DNA from: Lutjanus erythropterus
Taxonomy: Eukaryota > Chordata > Actinopteri > Lutjaniformes > Lutjanidae
Assembly (NCBI GenBank): GCA_020091685.1
Contig: CM034603.1
Span: forward strand, 4,667,848-4,731,847
Length of the DNA stretch: 64,000 nt
Direction: 5' to 3'
The position numbers and the translations under genes were made by a program. Below are positions 1-20,400 of this stretch, in pieces (position 1 is the stretch's first letter; every line of letters starts with the position of its first letter). The notes under the pieces are model-generated. The model ran no database searches. It saw nothing but the letters and a program-made list of their open reading frames with translations, and was not told the origin of the DNA.

Positions 1-582
1 AGAAACACACACACGTCTCAAATGAACTGTGTGACTTTATGTATAAAGACTAAATTTACAGCCACATGTCAGGTTGAATGAATCTCTATTCTTCTTTCAG
101 TCATGTTTCACTTTGCCAGACACTCTTTAAATACATGTTTCATAACGTCTGTCTGGCCTCCTGTTTCTCAACACCTACTGAGTGTGTGAGATGTGTGTGT
201 GGTGCTCTCAACTGCCCGCCAGCCAGCGCGCATCCCACAGTCTGTACATGTTCACAATGTGGGGTGCTAATAAACTTTTATGAGCCGCTTTAATCTGACC
301 ATCTGACCAATCACGATACGTCAGTCTGAGCACGCCCCTCCCTGAGGGCTCATTAGAGGACTGTCCATCACACATAATTGACTGTTAGAAATGAAGAGCA
401 GAGCACATGTGTACGGTCAGTGAGAGCAGCAGGTGAATGGGAACAGAGTGGGTGTGATGGTTTGTTTGTGTCTGTGACTCATCCACATTGTATTATCTCT
501 CTAGCAGATGTCCTGTAACACTGTCAACAAGCTCATTTATAACAAACATCAAACTGCTTTTTCAAATACTTTCCACAATCCC

Positions 583-1315
583 AATTACAAGAAAGTTGGG
601 ACCTTGTGTAAAACGTAATTAATATTGGAATGCAATGATTTGCAAATCCTACTCAACCTCTCTTCAGTTTAAAACAGTACAAAGATGATATTTAATGTTC
701 AAAGTGATAAACGTCATTGTTTTGTGTAAATACAAACTCATTCTTAATTTGATGCCTGCAGCACATTACAGAAATTTGGGACAGGGGCAACAAAAGACTG
801 GGAGAGTTGAGGAATGCTCAGAAAACACCTGTATGGAACATTCAACAGGTGACAGGATCGTGATTGGATAATAAAGGGACATCCTCAAAGGTTCTGTTGT
901 TCACGAGCATGGATGGAGTGAGGTTCTCTGCTTTGTCAATGAACAGTTTAAGAATAATATTTCTCAAAACGTCTGCTGTGGTCTGATGAGTCCACATTTC
1001 AGATTGTTTTCACAAATCATGGATGTCGTGTCCTCCAGGCTAAAGAGGAAAAGGACCGTCCAGATTCTTACCAGCAAGCAAGAATGACAAAGAATTTCTC
1101 TTTCAAAACTTCACTGGTTCCTGCTCCACCTTTTTTTTTTTTTTAATCATGTTGAAGGCATCAAATTCAGAATGAATGTATATTTACACTTATTGCATAT
1201 TTGATTAACAAAGAAGTTAATCAGTTTGAACATTAAATGTCATGTCTTTGTACTGTAGTCAGTTGAATACAGGTCAAAAAGTTTTTGCAAATCACTGGAT
1301 TCTGTTTTTATTTTT
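583..1315 (+). mobile_element. Internally deleted Tc1/mariner-type DNA transposon
   Basis: The left end carries the teleost element opening with the words AAGTTGGGACCTTGTGTAAAA and TGCAATGATTTGCAAATCC; an inverted match (TTTGCAAATCACTGGATTCTG) lies near 1284-1304. Between them, about 1010-1075 resembles the transposase stretch around the second catalytic Asp: the frame reads approximately WSDESTFQI followed by a G-rich segment and RVLQAKEEKDRP. Most of the transposase is missing, so the copy is dead. Family assignment rests on memory of abundant fish Tc1-like repeats and on the DE-motif context. The right terminus is not clearly preserved. Confidence 0.75.
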
Positions 1316-3150
1316 TAAATGCATTTTTAAAAATGTGATTAGTATCTTTTTCAATTTTTGATGATTTATAGAAATGCGACAGTCTCAGAACAAACTGATG
1401 CAGTCAAAGTTCCATGGTTGGAGCTCAGCACACATTGCTTTCTGCCAAATTGTTTTGATACTTCGTCTGGAGGTTACAGAAGTCCCAAATCTTCAGATCC
1501 TACACACTGGTGGACTTGGTGTCAGTCTTGGATGCCCCAGTGTAGATACAACAAGTTAAAGTGCCCTCTAGGGTGATCTAATGTGCAAAACATTGTGACA
1601 AAGTGCCCTTTAGGGTACTAACCCTGATGCTGACTCCTCAGCTCACTGTCATTGACATCATCACATGTGATCTCACATCATCAGCATAGAAACAATCACT
1701 ATGAGCTCTTATTGGTACAAAACATCATCCTTAGTACCAGCACTGATAACAGCTTTAACTAAACTCATAGTTTACATAGTATCATACACTATATGGACAT
1801 AATGTGTAACAACATCCACACCAATGAGAACTATAACAATAACTTTAAATATATAATTTAAAAAAATGTTATGACTTAAATGGCTCACAGTCTGCCCCAC
1901 AACTACACAGCTGCACAGCTGCAGCCCAAACTCTACCTACATTATACAATACATTATAATTATTGTTCTAGTTATCATTATTGGCAGGGATGGCCCTTCA
2001 CTTTTCAGTAAAGATGCAGGGACTACAGCACCGACGTGGTTTTCTAGCTGGGTTTGGCTCCTCAGTCAGGTCCATCTGGTAACTCTGTAAGCTAAATCAC
2101 CTTGCTACTGTGCTCTGTCACCACCTGGCCTTATAACACTTAATGACATCTTTACGACAAGTCACAAATGTACCTTGAAGTCAAGGAAAATATTCATGAC
2201 ACATACAAAATGGTCTCATGACATTACTGACTTGATTAATGTCAAGTTGTCATCACAAAGACATCTCAAACAATGTAAAGTCTACATTATATTGCAATTG
2301 CATGAATGACACTTAATGACAATGTTCATAACATGGTTATGACTCTGTAATGACTTGAAATGTCTTATTCACCCCCTTTCAAATAAACTTAGCAAATATT
2401 TTTATATCATGACTTGTAAACCTTGAAGCATGTAAATTGCATATATTAAAATTGTGTTGGAAAAAAATATATATAATAAATAGAATAAAAGTGTATAATA
2501 CATCAAACTAAAGTACGAGACTCACCAGATTGACCCCTCTCATTCATTTCCTCTCTTTGGCTCGGTCCCCTCATCCCACATGTAGACAAGTTTTATGACT
2601 CTTGGACTGAGCTGAACAATTGAAAGTCCACCGCAAAATTGTCAAAACCACATGACATCAGCTGTGGCTGGTTCCAACACCTCATTCCTCAAGCTGGCCG
2701 GGATGGAAAAATGTGGCGAAAGGGGAACAGGTAGGAGTGAGTCCCATGTGAACCTCACAAGTGGAAAAAACTCTCAAGTACCATCATATTTGTTCCCAGG
2801 GGTATCTGTGGGGAGATCTGTGTTGATTTAGAGTAGTAGTAAATAATAACAAAGTGTCTGCGCTGAACACATGAAATGTAAAACATTATAAACATTATAA
2901 AGAGAATACGAAGCCAGACTGTTGCACTAATATATAAATGTTTAATATAAATCATTAAAGTAACTGAAGTAATTTGTAATTAGTTACTTTCCATCACTGG
3001 TGGGATTACTGTGTGTAGGAGCTCATTTACCGTCAGTGTAGGACGTTTAAATATGTCCTGGTGGTTTTTAATTAGTCTGTGGGTGTAGTATGAATGTGTT
3101 TGTGTGTGTATGATGCTAATTAAAAGTGTCCTGTGTCAGTGCCTCTGTCT
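1316..3150. other. Intergenic sequence upstream of prg4, mostly unassigned
   Basis: No gene recognised. Around 2140-2360 the sequence repeats short words such as AATGACA, TCATGACA and TCATAACATGGTTATGAC, resembling a degenerate teleost repeat rich in TGACA steps. A pair of related phrases (GTGCCCTCTAGGGT and GTGCCCTTTAGGGT) occurs near 1560 and 1603. Positions 1-582, left of the Tc1 copy, also show no gene I can support; short open frames there lack splice or family support. Confidence 0.4.
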
Positions 3151-3152
3151 CA

Positions 3153-3160
3153 TATATAAG
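3153..3160 (+). promoter_or_regulatory. TATA box candidate of prg4
   Basis: TATATAAG lies about 25-30 bases before a purine-rich stretch that can serve as a 5' untranslated exon ending at about 3213 (AAG then GTAAAG). A matching acceptor (TTCAAGCAG) sits at 3330, just before the start codon. This gives a small non-coding exon and a 117-base first intron. The assignment is by position and sequence only. Confidence 0.5.
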
Positions 3161-3337
3161 ACAGACAGACAGACAGATTGGGAGAAGACGAGAAGAGGTG
3201 ACACACCGAGAAGGTAAAGACTCATTCTCTCACTCTCTTTCTAGTATTACTGTGGCAGTGTCTCTCTCTCTCTCACGCTACCTTCGTGTCCATCACAGTT
3301 GTTGTTCGGCTCAGATTCTGTTCAAGCAGAGTGTCAG

Positions 3338-11854
<8,517 letters not shown>

Positions 11855-12941
11855 GTACATCCTGAAAAGGAGACAGGGCCTCGTCCTTCTGGTACTTCCT
11901 GCATTTCTTCTCAAGTGCTGGAATTCATTTTTCAAGACATTCATAAGATTTGTAATTCTTAAAATGTCAACTAAACACCAGCACAAATTTTAACAGCCTG
12001 ACCCTTCACCTTTCTATAAAAACCTTGCAAGTGCTAAAGACATACAAGTGGAAGCTTCTTCTGGAGTAAAAACCTGTTTCATTCATGTGGTTGTGTAGTG
12101 AGAAGAATTTATTCATTTTGAAGAATGGGAAATTTATGAAGCTCCTCCGACCTTTTATTTGTCCAGATCTAAAAGGGCTGTAAATGAATGATTACTTTCA
12201 TTGATTACACTGTCAAATATTTTTACTATTAATTTGTCTATAAAATGTATGTTTAGTCAAAAGAAGAAACAGCCTTAAACCCAAACCTAAAGTTATAGCA
12301 ACTTTATAGAAGAGCGTTAACTTCATCATATACTTTTAAGACCTGTCAAAATGATATTTAAGACATGTTAAGCCTAAAATTCAGATGATTGGATTTTAGA
12401 CTTTTTAGGACCTGCTGAAACCCTGGTTATGTCAAAATACAGAAGCAAGGTACAGTGAAAATGCAACATCATTGTACTGATTATTTAAGGTATATGGCAG
12501 TCATCTTAAGTGTGATTGGTCAGTGCTGTCTGGCTCTCTCATTGGACTCCACACTGATCATATATATTAAAAAAACACACACACATGATATCGCTGCTAT
12601 AATTATCAACTTTATTATTAAAACAAGTGCATTAACAGCGCAAAGACAGAGCAAAATAAAGATACTAACATTACAAACCCAGGTCTGCTCTTATGAAAAC
12701 ATGTGAGACTAAATTACAAACACCTAAAACCTGCGAGGATTTCACAAATGATGTGACCTCATGTGTCACAGAAAGAGTCACAACACATACACAGCTGTCA
12801 GAGCTCTACTGTAATAGTGTGATTATTGATTTTGATCAGTCTGGATATTTAGTGATATACTGAATGTCTTGAAATTGAAGAAAGATCATCTGTGAACTTT
12901 TCCTTGTTGGATGAGTTGAGTTGCTACTGCTGACATCATCA
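11855..12941. other. Tail-to-tail intergenic region, prg4 / tpr 3' ends
   Basis: Between the prg4 stop and the tpr stop there is no further gene. On the minus strand AATAAA (plus-strand TTTATT at 12611-12616) lies about 330 bases after the tpr stop and is a good polyadenylation signal for tpr. A plus-strand AATAAA at about 12655-12660 could serve prg4, in which case the two 3' untranslated regions would overlap by tens of bases; that use is uncertain. Confidence 0.5.
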
Positions 12942-15629
12942 TTAGGCCAAGCCCCCTCTGCCCATGGCTCCTCCTTCCTCCTCGAGAGAAATTTCAAAAC
13001 AGACAATTTGTGGTTAATGACAGATGATCCATGTGTATGCTGCTCTCTGCTTACTGCACTTCAATAAACAGCTTCATCATTAATCTTTGACTGACTGGAG
13101 TGTGTTCTGTGTGTGTGTGCTGATAATCTTCAGCTCTCCAGCACTGTTGTAGTGTGTTACCTCTGCGGCTGAGTAGTGTCCTGGCCTCCCCCTCCCTCCT
13201 CTGGTTCCTCTGCCTGACAGGCTGCTGATCAGAGGCTGACTGCTCACTGTGCGCGCTGAGGAACACTGCTGGTGTCTACAGTAGGAATAAAGCCAGAGAT
13301 GAGCAAGGAGAGCAGATATTAAGACTTTCAGTGACACAACAACAGAGTCTGGAGACATTTTATACATAAAGAACACAGAAAAGTATTTAACATCTGCAAC
13401 CAGGACAAAACAATTCACCTGAACCCAAATATAACTAACTCTGAGCTGAGGAATTCAGTAGGACTGTTTGAGCAAATCAGAGCGGCTGAAGCTTCCTGTT
13501 CCATCTCCATGTAGGAAGATTAACTCTAAAAACTGAAAAGGATTTGTCTAGTTGTGATAAAAGTCCAGCTGTCAAGATAGGTATCCATCAAGACAGGGAT
13601 CTGTTTTGTAGACTGGGAACACTGACTTTTAAGTAAATGTTTGGAGAGTAAGATTATAATCATCATATGACTACCTGTTAGGTTATCTCATCCCCTAATA
13701 ACAAACTTGCATGTCCACTTAGATGCTAGACTTAATTTGAAACAGATACTGTTGAGTTAGTGTCAGTAACTTTCATACCAGCTACGAAGTAGTGATGGTC
13801 CATTTCATCACGTCTAGACTAATAAATCTGTTCTGCAAATGTCTAACCATGCTAAACATGACATGCAGCCCTGCTGTCAATTATGTTTGACAAGTGAATT
13901 AGATGTGTCAGTTGTATCTATAGTTTGTCCTCTGTGATGAATGGGTTACTGCTAAGAACTTCTGCTCTCTTTCTGCAATGCTACAATATGACCAATTACA
14001 CACAGAAATAAATGGCTGCCTTTAAGCGCCTGCTTCAAATGAAGAACTGTTGTATGGTTTGCATTTTATCTGCTAATTGAAAAATAAAAACAGATCTGTG
14101 AACCATTGAAGTTGAAAATGCTGAAGAATAGGACTGAAATGCATCTATGTAACATGATTCAATCTCATTATTAGTTGTATAATAATGGTGTTTGACCTCC
14201 TATTGAAACTAAATGCTTTACTAGTTACTAATTATAATAATATTACTAATCTTATATTAATGTTATTGCATCTAAATCAGAGTTGTAAAAGGACTACCAG
14301 ACTCTGTCTAACTTGCAATGAAACATTTATTTGTGACTTTGCAGGACTAGACCTTCATCAGGAAATTTTGCAAATAAATGTTATATTGCAAGTTAGACAG
14401 TGTGTGGGAGTCCTTTGCAACTTTTTGGTCTACTTGCCTCTCTCTTACATACCTGCCTCATCTAATGGATGTGCAAAGTGTTCCTTTGAATCAGAGTGAA
14501 AATAGCTATTCACATTTTCATTCTAAGTATTAGTTGACAGAAAATTAATCAGCAATTATTTTGATATAACATAAAACATGCTGGCTTCAGCTTTTGAATA
14601 CAAGAACCTGCTGCTTTGTGTTATGATGTCAACTCCATTTTCATTGAGAAAATAATGAGCAGATTCATTGATTATTAAAATAAGGGTTAGCTGCATCCCC
14701 ATTTCATTCCAGACCTGAAGTCCATGAACGGCATGTTAGAATGTGAAAGGCTACACAGCTGTGTGACTGCAGCCACTGAAGTTCTGTTTACATGCAAGAA
14801 AACATAAGATTCATAGTGAAGATCAGGGTATCAGGTTTAAATGATGGTCAGTAAACAGAATAAGTTACCAGGGTCTTGGCTGGTAGATGGCAGTGACGCA
14901 TCATCACTCTGCTGTCCTGTGGACTCCATGTCTGTTGGCTCTCCAGAGACGATTCAATACCAGGACTGGAAAACACAAATGAGTTTTAGATGAAACTTGT
15001 CTAAAAGATTAAGACAGTTAGAACCTTGTTTTCTGATTACAGTCAAATGACAGAAACTCCCATTAGGAAAGCGATGAGTTAATTCAAACCTCTGTAAAAT
15101 CTTTGGCTCTCTAATATGAAAACCACAGATTTAGTTGCTTTAGAAGTTTTACAGGAACTGTTTCAAAGACATTTTTTCACTCATTTGTTTTGAGCGTGTT
15201 GGGCCTGACTGTTCATGAATCACTCACCCGTCTCCTTCTTGCTCCATGAAGACTTCATCTCCATCATCTGCGGCGGGAAGCCATCCCAGTGGAGGCGGTT
15301 ACCATGGGAACCGACTGGGATGCCATGTTGTCACCGCTGTCTGAGGGCAGAGACTCTGTGAAGACGGTCACTGACAGAGACAAAGAGAAAGAGAACAAGA
15401 TTTAATACTCAAGAATTCAAACTGATTCATGTTGACATGCAGTGTGTGTGTGTGTGTGTGTGTGTCTCACCTGGTGCAGCCACTTGTAAGGTGTGGTGGG
15501 GACACTCCTCCCTCCTCCGTCTTCATCATGAGCAGCCAGGAACAGAGGAGACTGTACATCCCAGACCTGCACACACAGCAGAGGAGGTGTTCAGAATGAA
15601 TGAACATGTAACCGTTTGAGATTTAGTGC

Positions 15630-15669
<40 letters not shown>

Positions 15670-17482
15670 ATGTGTAATACCTCCTTGAGAGGCCAGCTGT
15701 CCCAGGTCAGAGTGTGAGGCTGATGTCTGAGGCAGCAGGTCCTCTGGAGGTCCAAACCTGAACCTGGTGGACAGACCTGCTACCTGAGGAGAACTGCGAC
15801 AAGAGACGGACAGAGACAGGTTACATCAGTTTCCAAATCAGACGTTTTGACTTCTGTGTGTGTGAGCAGATCTCTTAAAGTTTTGACCAATCAAACAGGA
15901 GCTAAATCAAAATCTCATTTTACAACCTAAATAAATACTCTTACTGTATAGCCTCAGCAAAGCCATCAGTGCGGTGAGGACCACCAGAGTGGGAGTACTG
16001 GGAACCATTCTGTCATCATCATCGAAATGTTGCTGAAACACACAAACACACTCTCTCAGTACAGATACAGGTCAACTTCACATGCTTATCGCACAGTAAA
16101 ACTCTTTTTTATGTTAACATATGAAGTAAAATAAACCAAGTCCTCAACTCTCTGTCTCTTACCATGCTGCCTATTCCAGGGGTCAGTTGAGGTCCGCGTC
16201 CTACTGATGGTCTGCGCAGTTGCGAGGCTGTCTCTGATTAACAAACACACGTCATCACTGTCAGAATTTACTCAACAAATCATTTTTCAGGACATATTAA
16301 TTTCAATGTCAAACCTTTTTAACTCTGCGCACCGATATTACTCTCTTTCAAAGAGCCCAGTTTTAAAGTTAGATGAAGACACTGGTATCATACAACACTG
16401 GAAGACCTAAAGAATCTGTTGGTACTGTTCCACGCTAGCTTGTCAGGAAGTTGGCTACATAATGCTCCAACGTTTAGCAAAATTTTGATGAGGAAAAACT
16501 AGCACGGTCATTTTCAAAGGGTCCCATGACCTCTCTCCTAAAGAGATCTGAACTATTGGAGGGCCAATAGTCTACTAGCTGGATGCCTGGAAAGAACCTA
16601 AATCTAAAGTCAACTTAAGCACAAAAATATACTTTTTTTATTCAGTTTGTTCAAGCTGTTTGTTTGTGTGTACCTGTGTGTGGGGGTCCCAGCTCGGGCC
16701 GGAGGTTGGATGTAAAGCCGTGGTGGGAGGGTGTGGGGCCTGCGTGGGTGGGGAAGACGGGGGGAGGAGAGGGAGGAGGAGGGGGAGGGAGCAGAGGAGG
16801 AGGAGGGGGTCGGGGCGAGGTGCATGGGGTCTCTGGGGGCGTCGGACTCTGACATGGCGCTGCTGCCTTCACCTGGAAGAGACGAGGGAGTCACGTTAGT
16901 TTTATTTCATCATGAGGACTGATCGGCCCAATCAGAGACGAGAGTGAGGAGCTGCTCACTGCTGTGCGACGGCTCAGAGGGACGCTGGGAGTCCGACGAC
17001 ACTCCGCACACATTCTCCTCGGCGGTGGGGGCTTCTGACGGCTCCTCCTGCCCTCCCTCCTCGTCTGCCTCCCTGCTCTCCTCATTACTCTCCTCTCCTC
17101 CTCTCATCCTGTCACCAGCATCATCCTCATCTTCATCCTCCTCGTCTTCCTCCTTATACTGAGGCACAAACAAGCAGCAGAGTTATTTACTCCAGACAAT
17201 AAAATCAAAGTTGACAACATTTTGACGAGTTCAGAAACAGAACAGCACCTCCTCGTCTTCTTCCTCCTCTTCTTCTTCCTCCTCTTCACCGTCGTCCTCC
17301 TGCTTCTCCTCCCCCTCTCTGCTCTCGCGGCTGTCGCTGTCCGTCTCGATCACGATGACGTCCCGGATGATAGCAGAACCCTGAGAGGACATTTGATCAG
17401 AGGGGACTGACTGGGACACCCCTTCGTCCTCAATGTCCTCGTCGTCTGCAGCTAAGACGGGGAAACTCTCCTCTGGAAGCTC
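12942..17482 (-). other. tpr: tpr exon block 3: acidic and Gly/Arg C-terminal tail (exons 45-55)
   Basis: Exons: 17249-17482 ([11 protein letters not shown] then a long Glu run), 16960-17158 (acidic), 16674-16872 (Ser/Pro-rich, [10 protein letters not shown]), 16163-16233 ([14 protein letters not shown]), 15945-16032 (QQHFDDDD ... VPSTPTLVV), 15681-15793 (SPQVAG ... [15 protein letters not shown]), 15471-15566 ([20 protein letters not shown]), 15228-15370 ([20 protein letters not shown]), 14869-14965 ([13 protein letters not shown]), 13161-13275 ([13 protein letters not shown]), 12942-12980 (GAMGRGGLA-stop). Order and motifs match human TPR. Apparent frame breaks occur near 16698, 15977, 15555, 15490, 15273, 14935 and 13245; the exons at 17249, 16960, 16163 and 15681 are unbroken. 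Confidence 0.85.
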
Positions 17483-20400
17483 CTGCACCCCAAACACAAA
17501 CACACACACCCAATATAAAAGCTGACGTAGGAGGTTTATATTTGGTGTCAGTGGGCAAATAAATCCATGATAACATTTAAGCATATTATTATTCAAGTGG
17601 TCTGAGAGAAAACTAAACTTCTGTTGCTCCTCTTGGTCCCATTGACTCTTTGGCCAATTACAGGTTGAATATCAATAATCTTTGCATCCTGCAGTTTTAA
17701 TTATTTTAAAAAGAGAGGGTTAACAGCAATTATCTACACCTACATTGTCTACAATCTCTGTGCCCTCTGAGCTGCAACTAATAACCATTTTCATTATAGA
17801 TTAAAGCAGTATTTTACAAACTTTTTACACCACGTACCACCTCAAAAAAGAGCTGTACAAGCTACCAAGAGTAGCTCAGTATGAACTAATGTTAAAATAC
17901 ATTAGCGTAGGCCTACCCTACCCTATTCAGCTACTATGGTTCACAAAACTTTATTTTTCACTTGGTGTGAGTTGCAGAGATTTGGAGATATCAGCTGCAA
18001 TGGGACTAAATGGCAAACTGTGGTGCTCAAAGAGCAAAAAAAAAAAAACAAATTTTAAAAATTCTAAACCAGTGTCTCTTTCCAAAAATCACAACCAGAT
18101 TACTCAAGATAATCCACAGAGTTTGTTGTGAGCAGGAAGAAACTACTGTCTTTCTAGTAGAAAGAAAGTAGTTCCAGTAGATTCTAAAGTAGTTTTGACA
18201 GATTCCACTGTAGAAAGAAAGTAGTTCCTACATGAAACTGCTAACAACAAAGTGTGTGGATTATCTTGGGTAACCAGGCCATGATTTTTCATTGGTCTTG
18301 AACTTTTCAAATGTATTTTCAGTGCTTTGAGCATCACAAGCTGAGTGCCATTTAGTCCCTGCTATCTCCAAAACTCAGCGACTCACACCAAAACTATCTA
18401 GATGCATAAATAGCACTACAGGCCAGGGGAAATATATGTACAACTACTTTGATTTTAGGTGAACAGTCCCTTTAAACAATATTTGAGTGTCACTGAAACG
18501 GGTTTTGCCTGCTGGACATTTTAAGATTCCTTCCCAACATGTTTCCAAATGAAGTGATGATTTAATAGAACATAGTTGATCTGTGATCATCCCCACGGTT
18601 CAGCACACATGTGACCAATGGATTAAAAGCTAAACTGAATCAGCATAGTGTGAGATACAGTTTTACTGCTGCTCTTTTTAAATAACTCCCCACTGTCAAT
18701 GCAGAACTGCAGTGTAAAGACAAGACAGGCGCATGCTGGATTTTACTCTCATGACCAATCTGATCTAAAAGCTGTCACGTTTGCCTCCATCAACTAAAGT
18801 CCCACAGGACTTTGAGCATTTTCAGTGGTGTAACTGGGAAACTGGGCATGCTTGTCATTATAGACATAGATGATAAGATTTTCTCTGTGCCTCACTGTGA
18901 CACTGCCTTTAGTCTTAACAGGCTAACACTCATGATGTGTAACCAATCAGATAGCGCTGTGGGTGGGACACTGAGCAAGACTACAGAAAGGTGAGTACCA
19001 TAGTAGGGTTGGACAATGGACGATGCTATCTTTGCTAACATTGTGATTTAAAAGCCTTCAGGATCGTTTCCCCACAGAGTTAATGACCACGTTCTGTTTT
19101 GACTACGTCTCCATGTTCGTTCATTATTTTCTTCTTAAACAACTCGAACACCGTTTCAGACCCAGCAACGATATTGTCCACTATGAGGATTAACTGACGG
19201 ACACTGTCATATGGCAACTTGGTAGACGTCGTCCAACTCTACATCATAGACTGTCTATAAACATTTAACATTTATAGATCTTTATATACTGATCCTCTCC
19301 AAAGTTGCTTTCATTGGTAACTGACCTGACTGTCGTCTGGTGAATCCTGTTGTTCTCCCTCATCTTCTTCAATCTCCTCCTCACCTTCCATCTGAAACAC
19401 AAGTTACACAGCAGCTGTAATTTCACAGTTAATAAGTAAACAATGAGTGACCTGAAAGACACAAACAAAGGATAAAACAGTGATGACTGTCAAAAAACAA
19501 ACACACACCTGGATATTCTACGTGTAACAACAAGGTACATTTATGATACATTACTGCCATCCTGAGCTTTTAGAGGCTAATGTCACATTTATGCTTGATG
19601 TGAGGGATCCTGACAGAGATACATGCGCTGTAGATTGTGATTTCAGGTTTTGACTTCAGTACTACTAGTACTTCAGAATTCTCCCATTGATATCAAATTT
19701 TATCAAGACAGAAAAAATTGCTGAAAGCAATTGGTGACCCCAAATGTATTTGTCCTAATATCTAAGTGAAGGTCTTATTTATGAAAGCAACAAAAAAACT
19801 GAATTAACTAGCACATGAAAAATTTGAATAACAGTTTATCTGTTTATCTATGCGATACACACCAGAAAGGATATACAGAGAATTAAAAGGCTGTGAATGG
19901 AGAACATTTTGTGCGTCATGTTTTGTTTTTTGTGCTTTTGTGTTTACCTGGAGTGCTATCGTTGGTTTCAGTCGTAGTTTTTTAGTGGTCGGAGGTGTGT
20001 GTGAACTCTCTGGTCTGCTGTCCTCATCGTCGTCCTCATCCTCTCTGACTCGCTTTGAAGCTGCTTTAATCACGCCACACACACACACACACACAGGATA
20101 ACACAGGATATCAGTTAACACAATTTAACCGTTTAGTTACAGGGAAGTGAAAATAAGACAACCTTTATCTGGGATGAGCATCTTCACCGTCAGAGTGTTC
20201 TGTGTTTATTGGCCAAAGCTCATTTTTAAATCATTTAACATTTTCAAGACAATAGTCTTTTGCGTCTTCCCTGTAAATTTCTTCTCTGTGACGTTGTTAA
20301 GTTGTTCTTGGTTTGGGACAAGTTCCTGCTCACCTGTTCCAATCAGAGAGGAGGACGTAGACGGTCGCTCTGCCTCGTTGCTGGGGCCTGCACCCTGCTG

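Noticed and set aside
16610-17296. Overlapping long open frames on both strands rich in Pro, Glu, Ser or Arg
   Set aside because: They are shadows of the low-complexity acidic and Pro/Ser exons of tpr; only the minus-strand frame matches TPR and splice sites.
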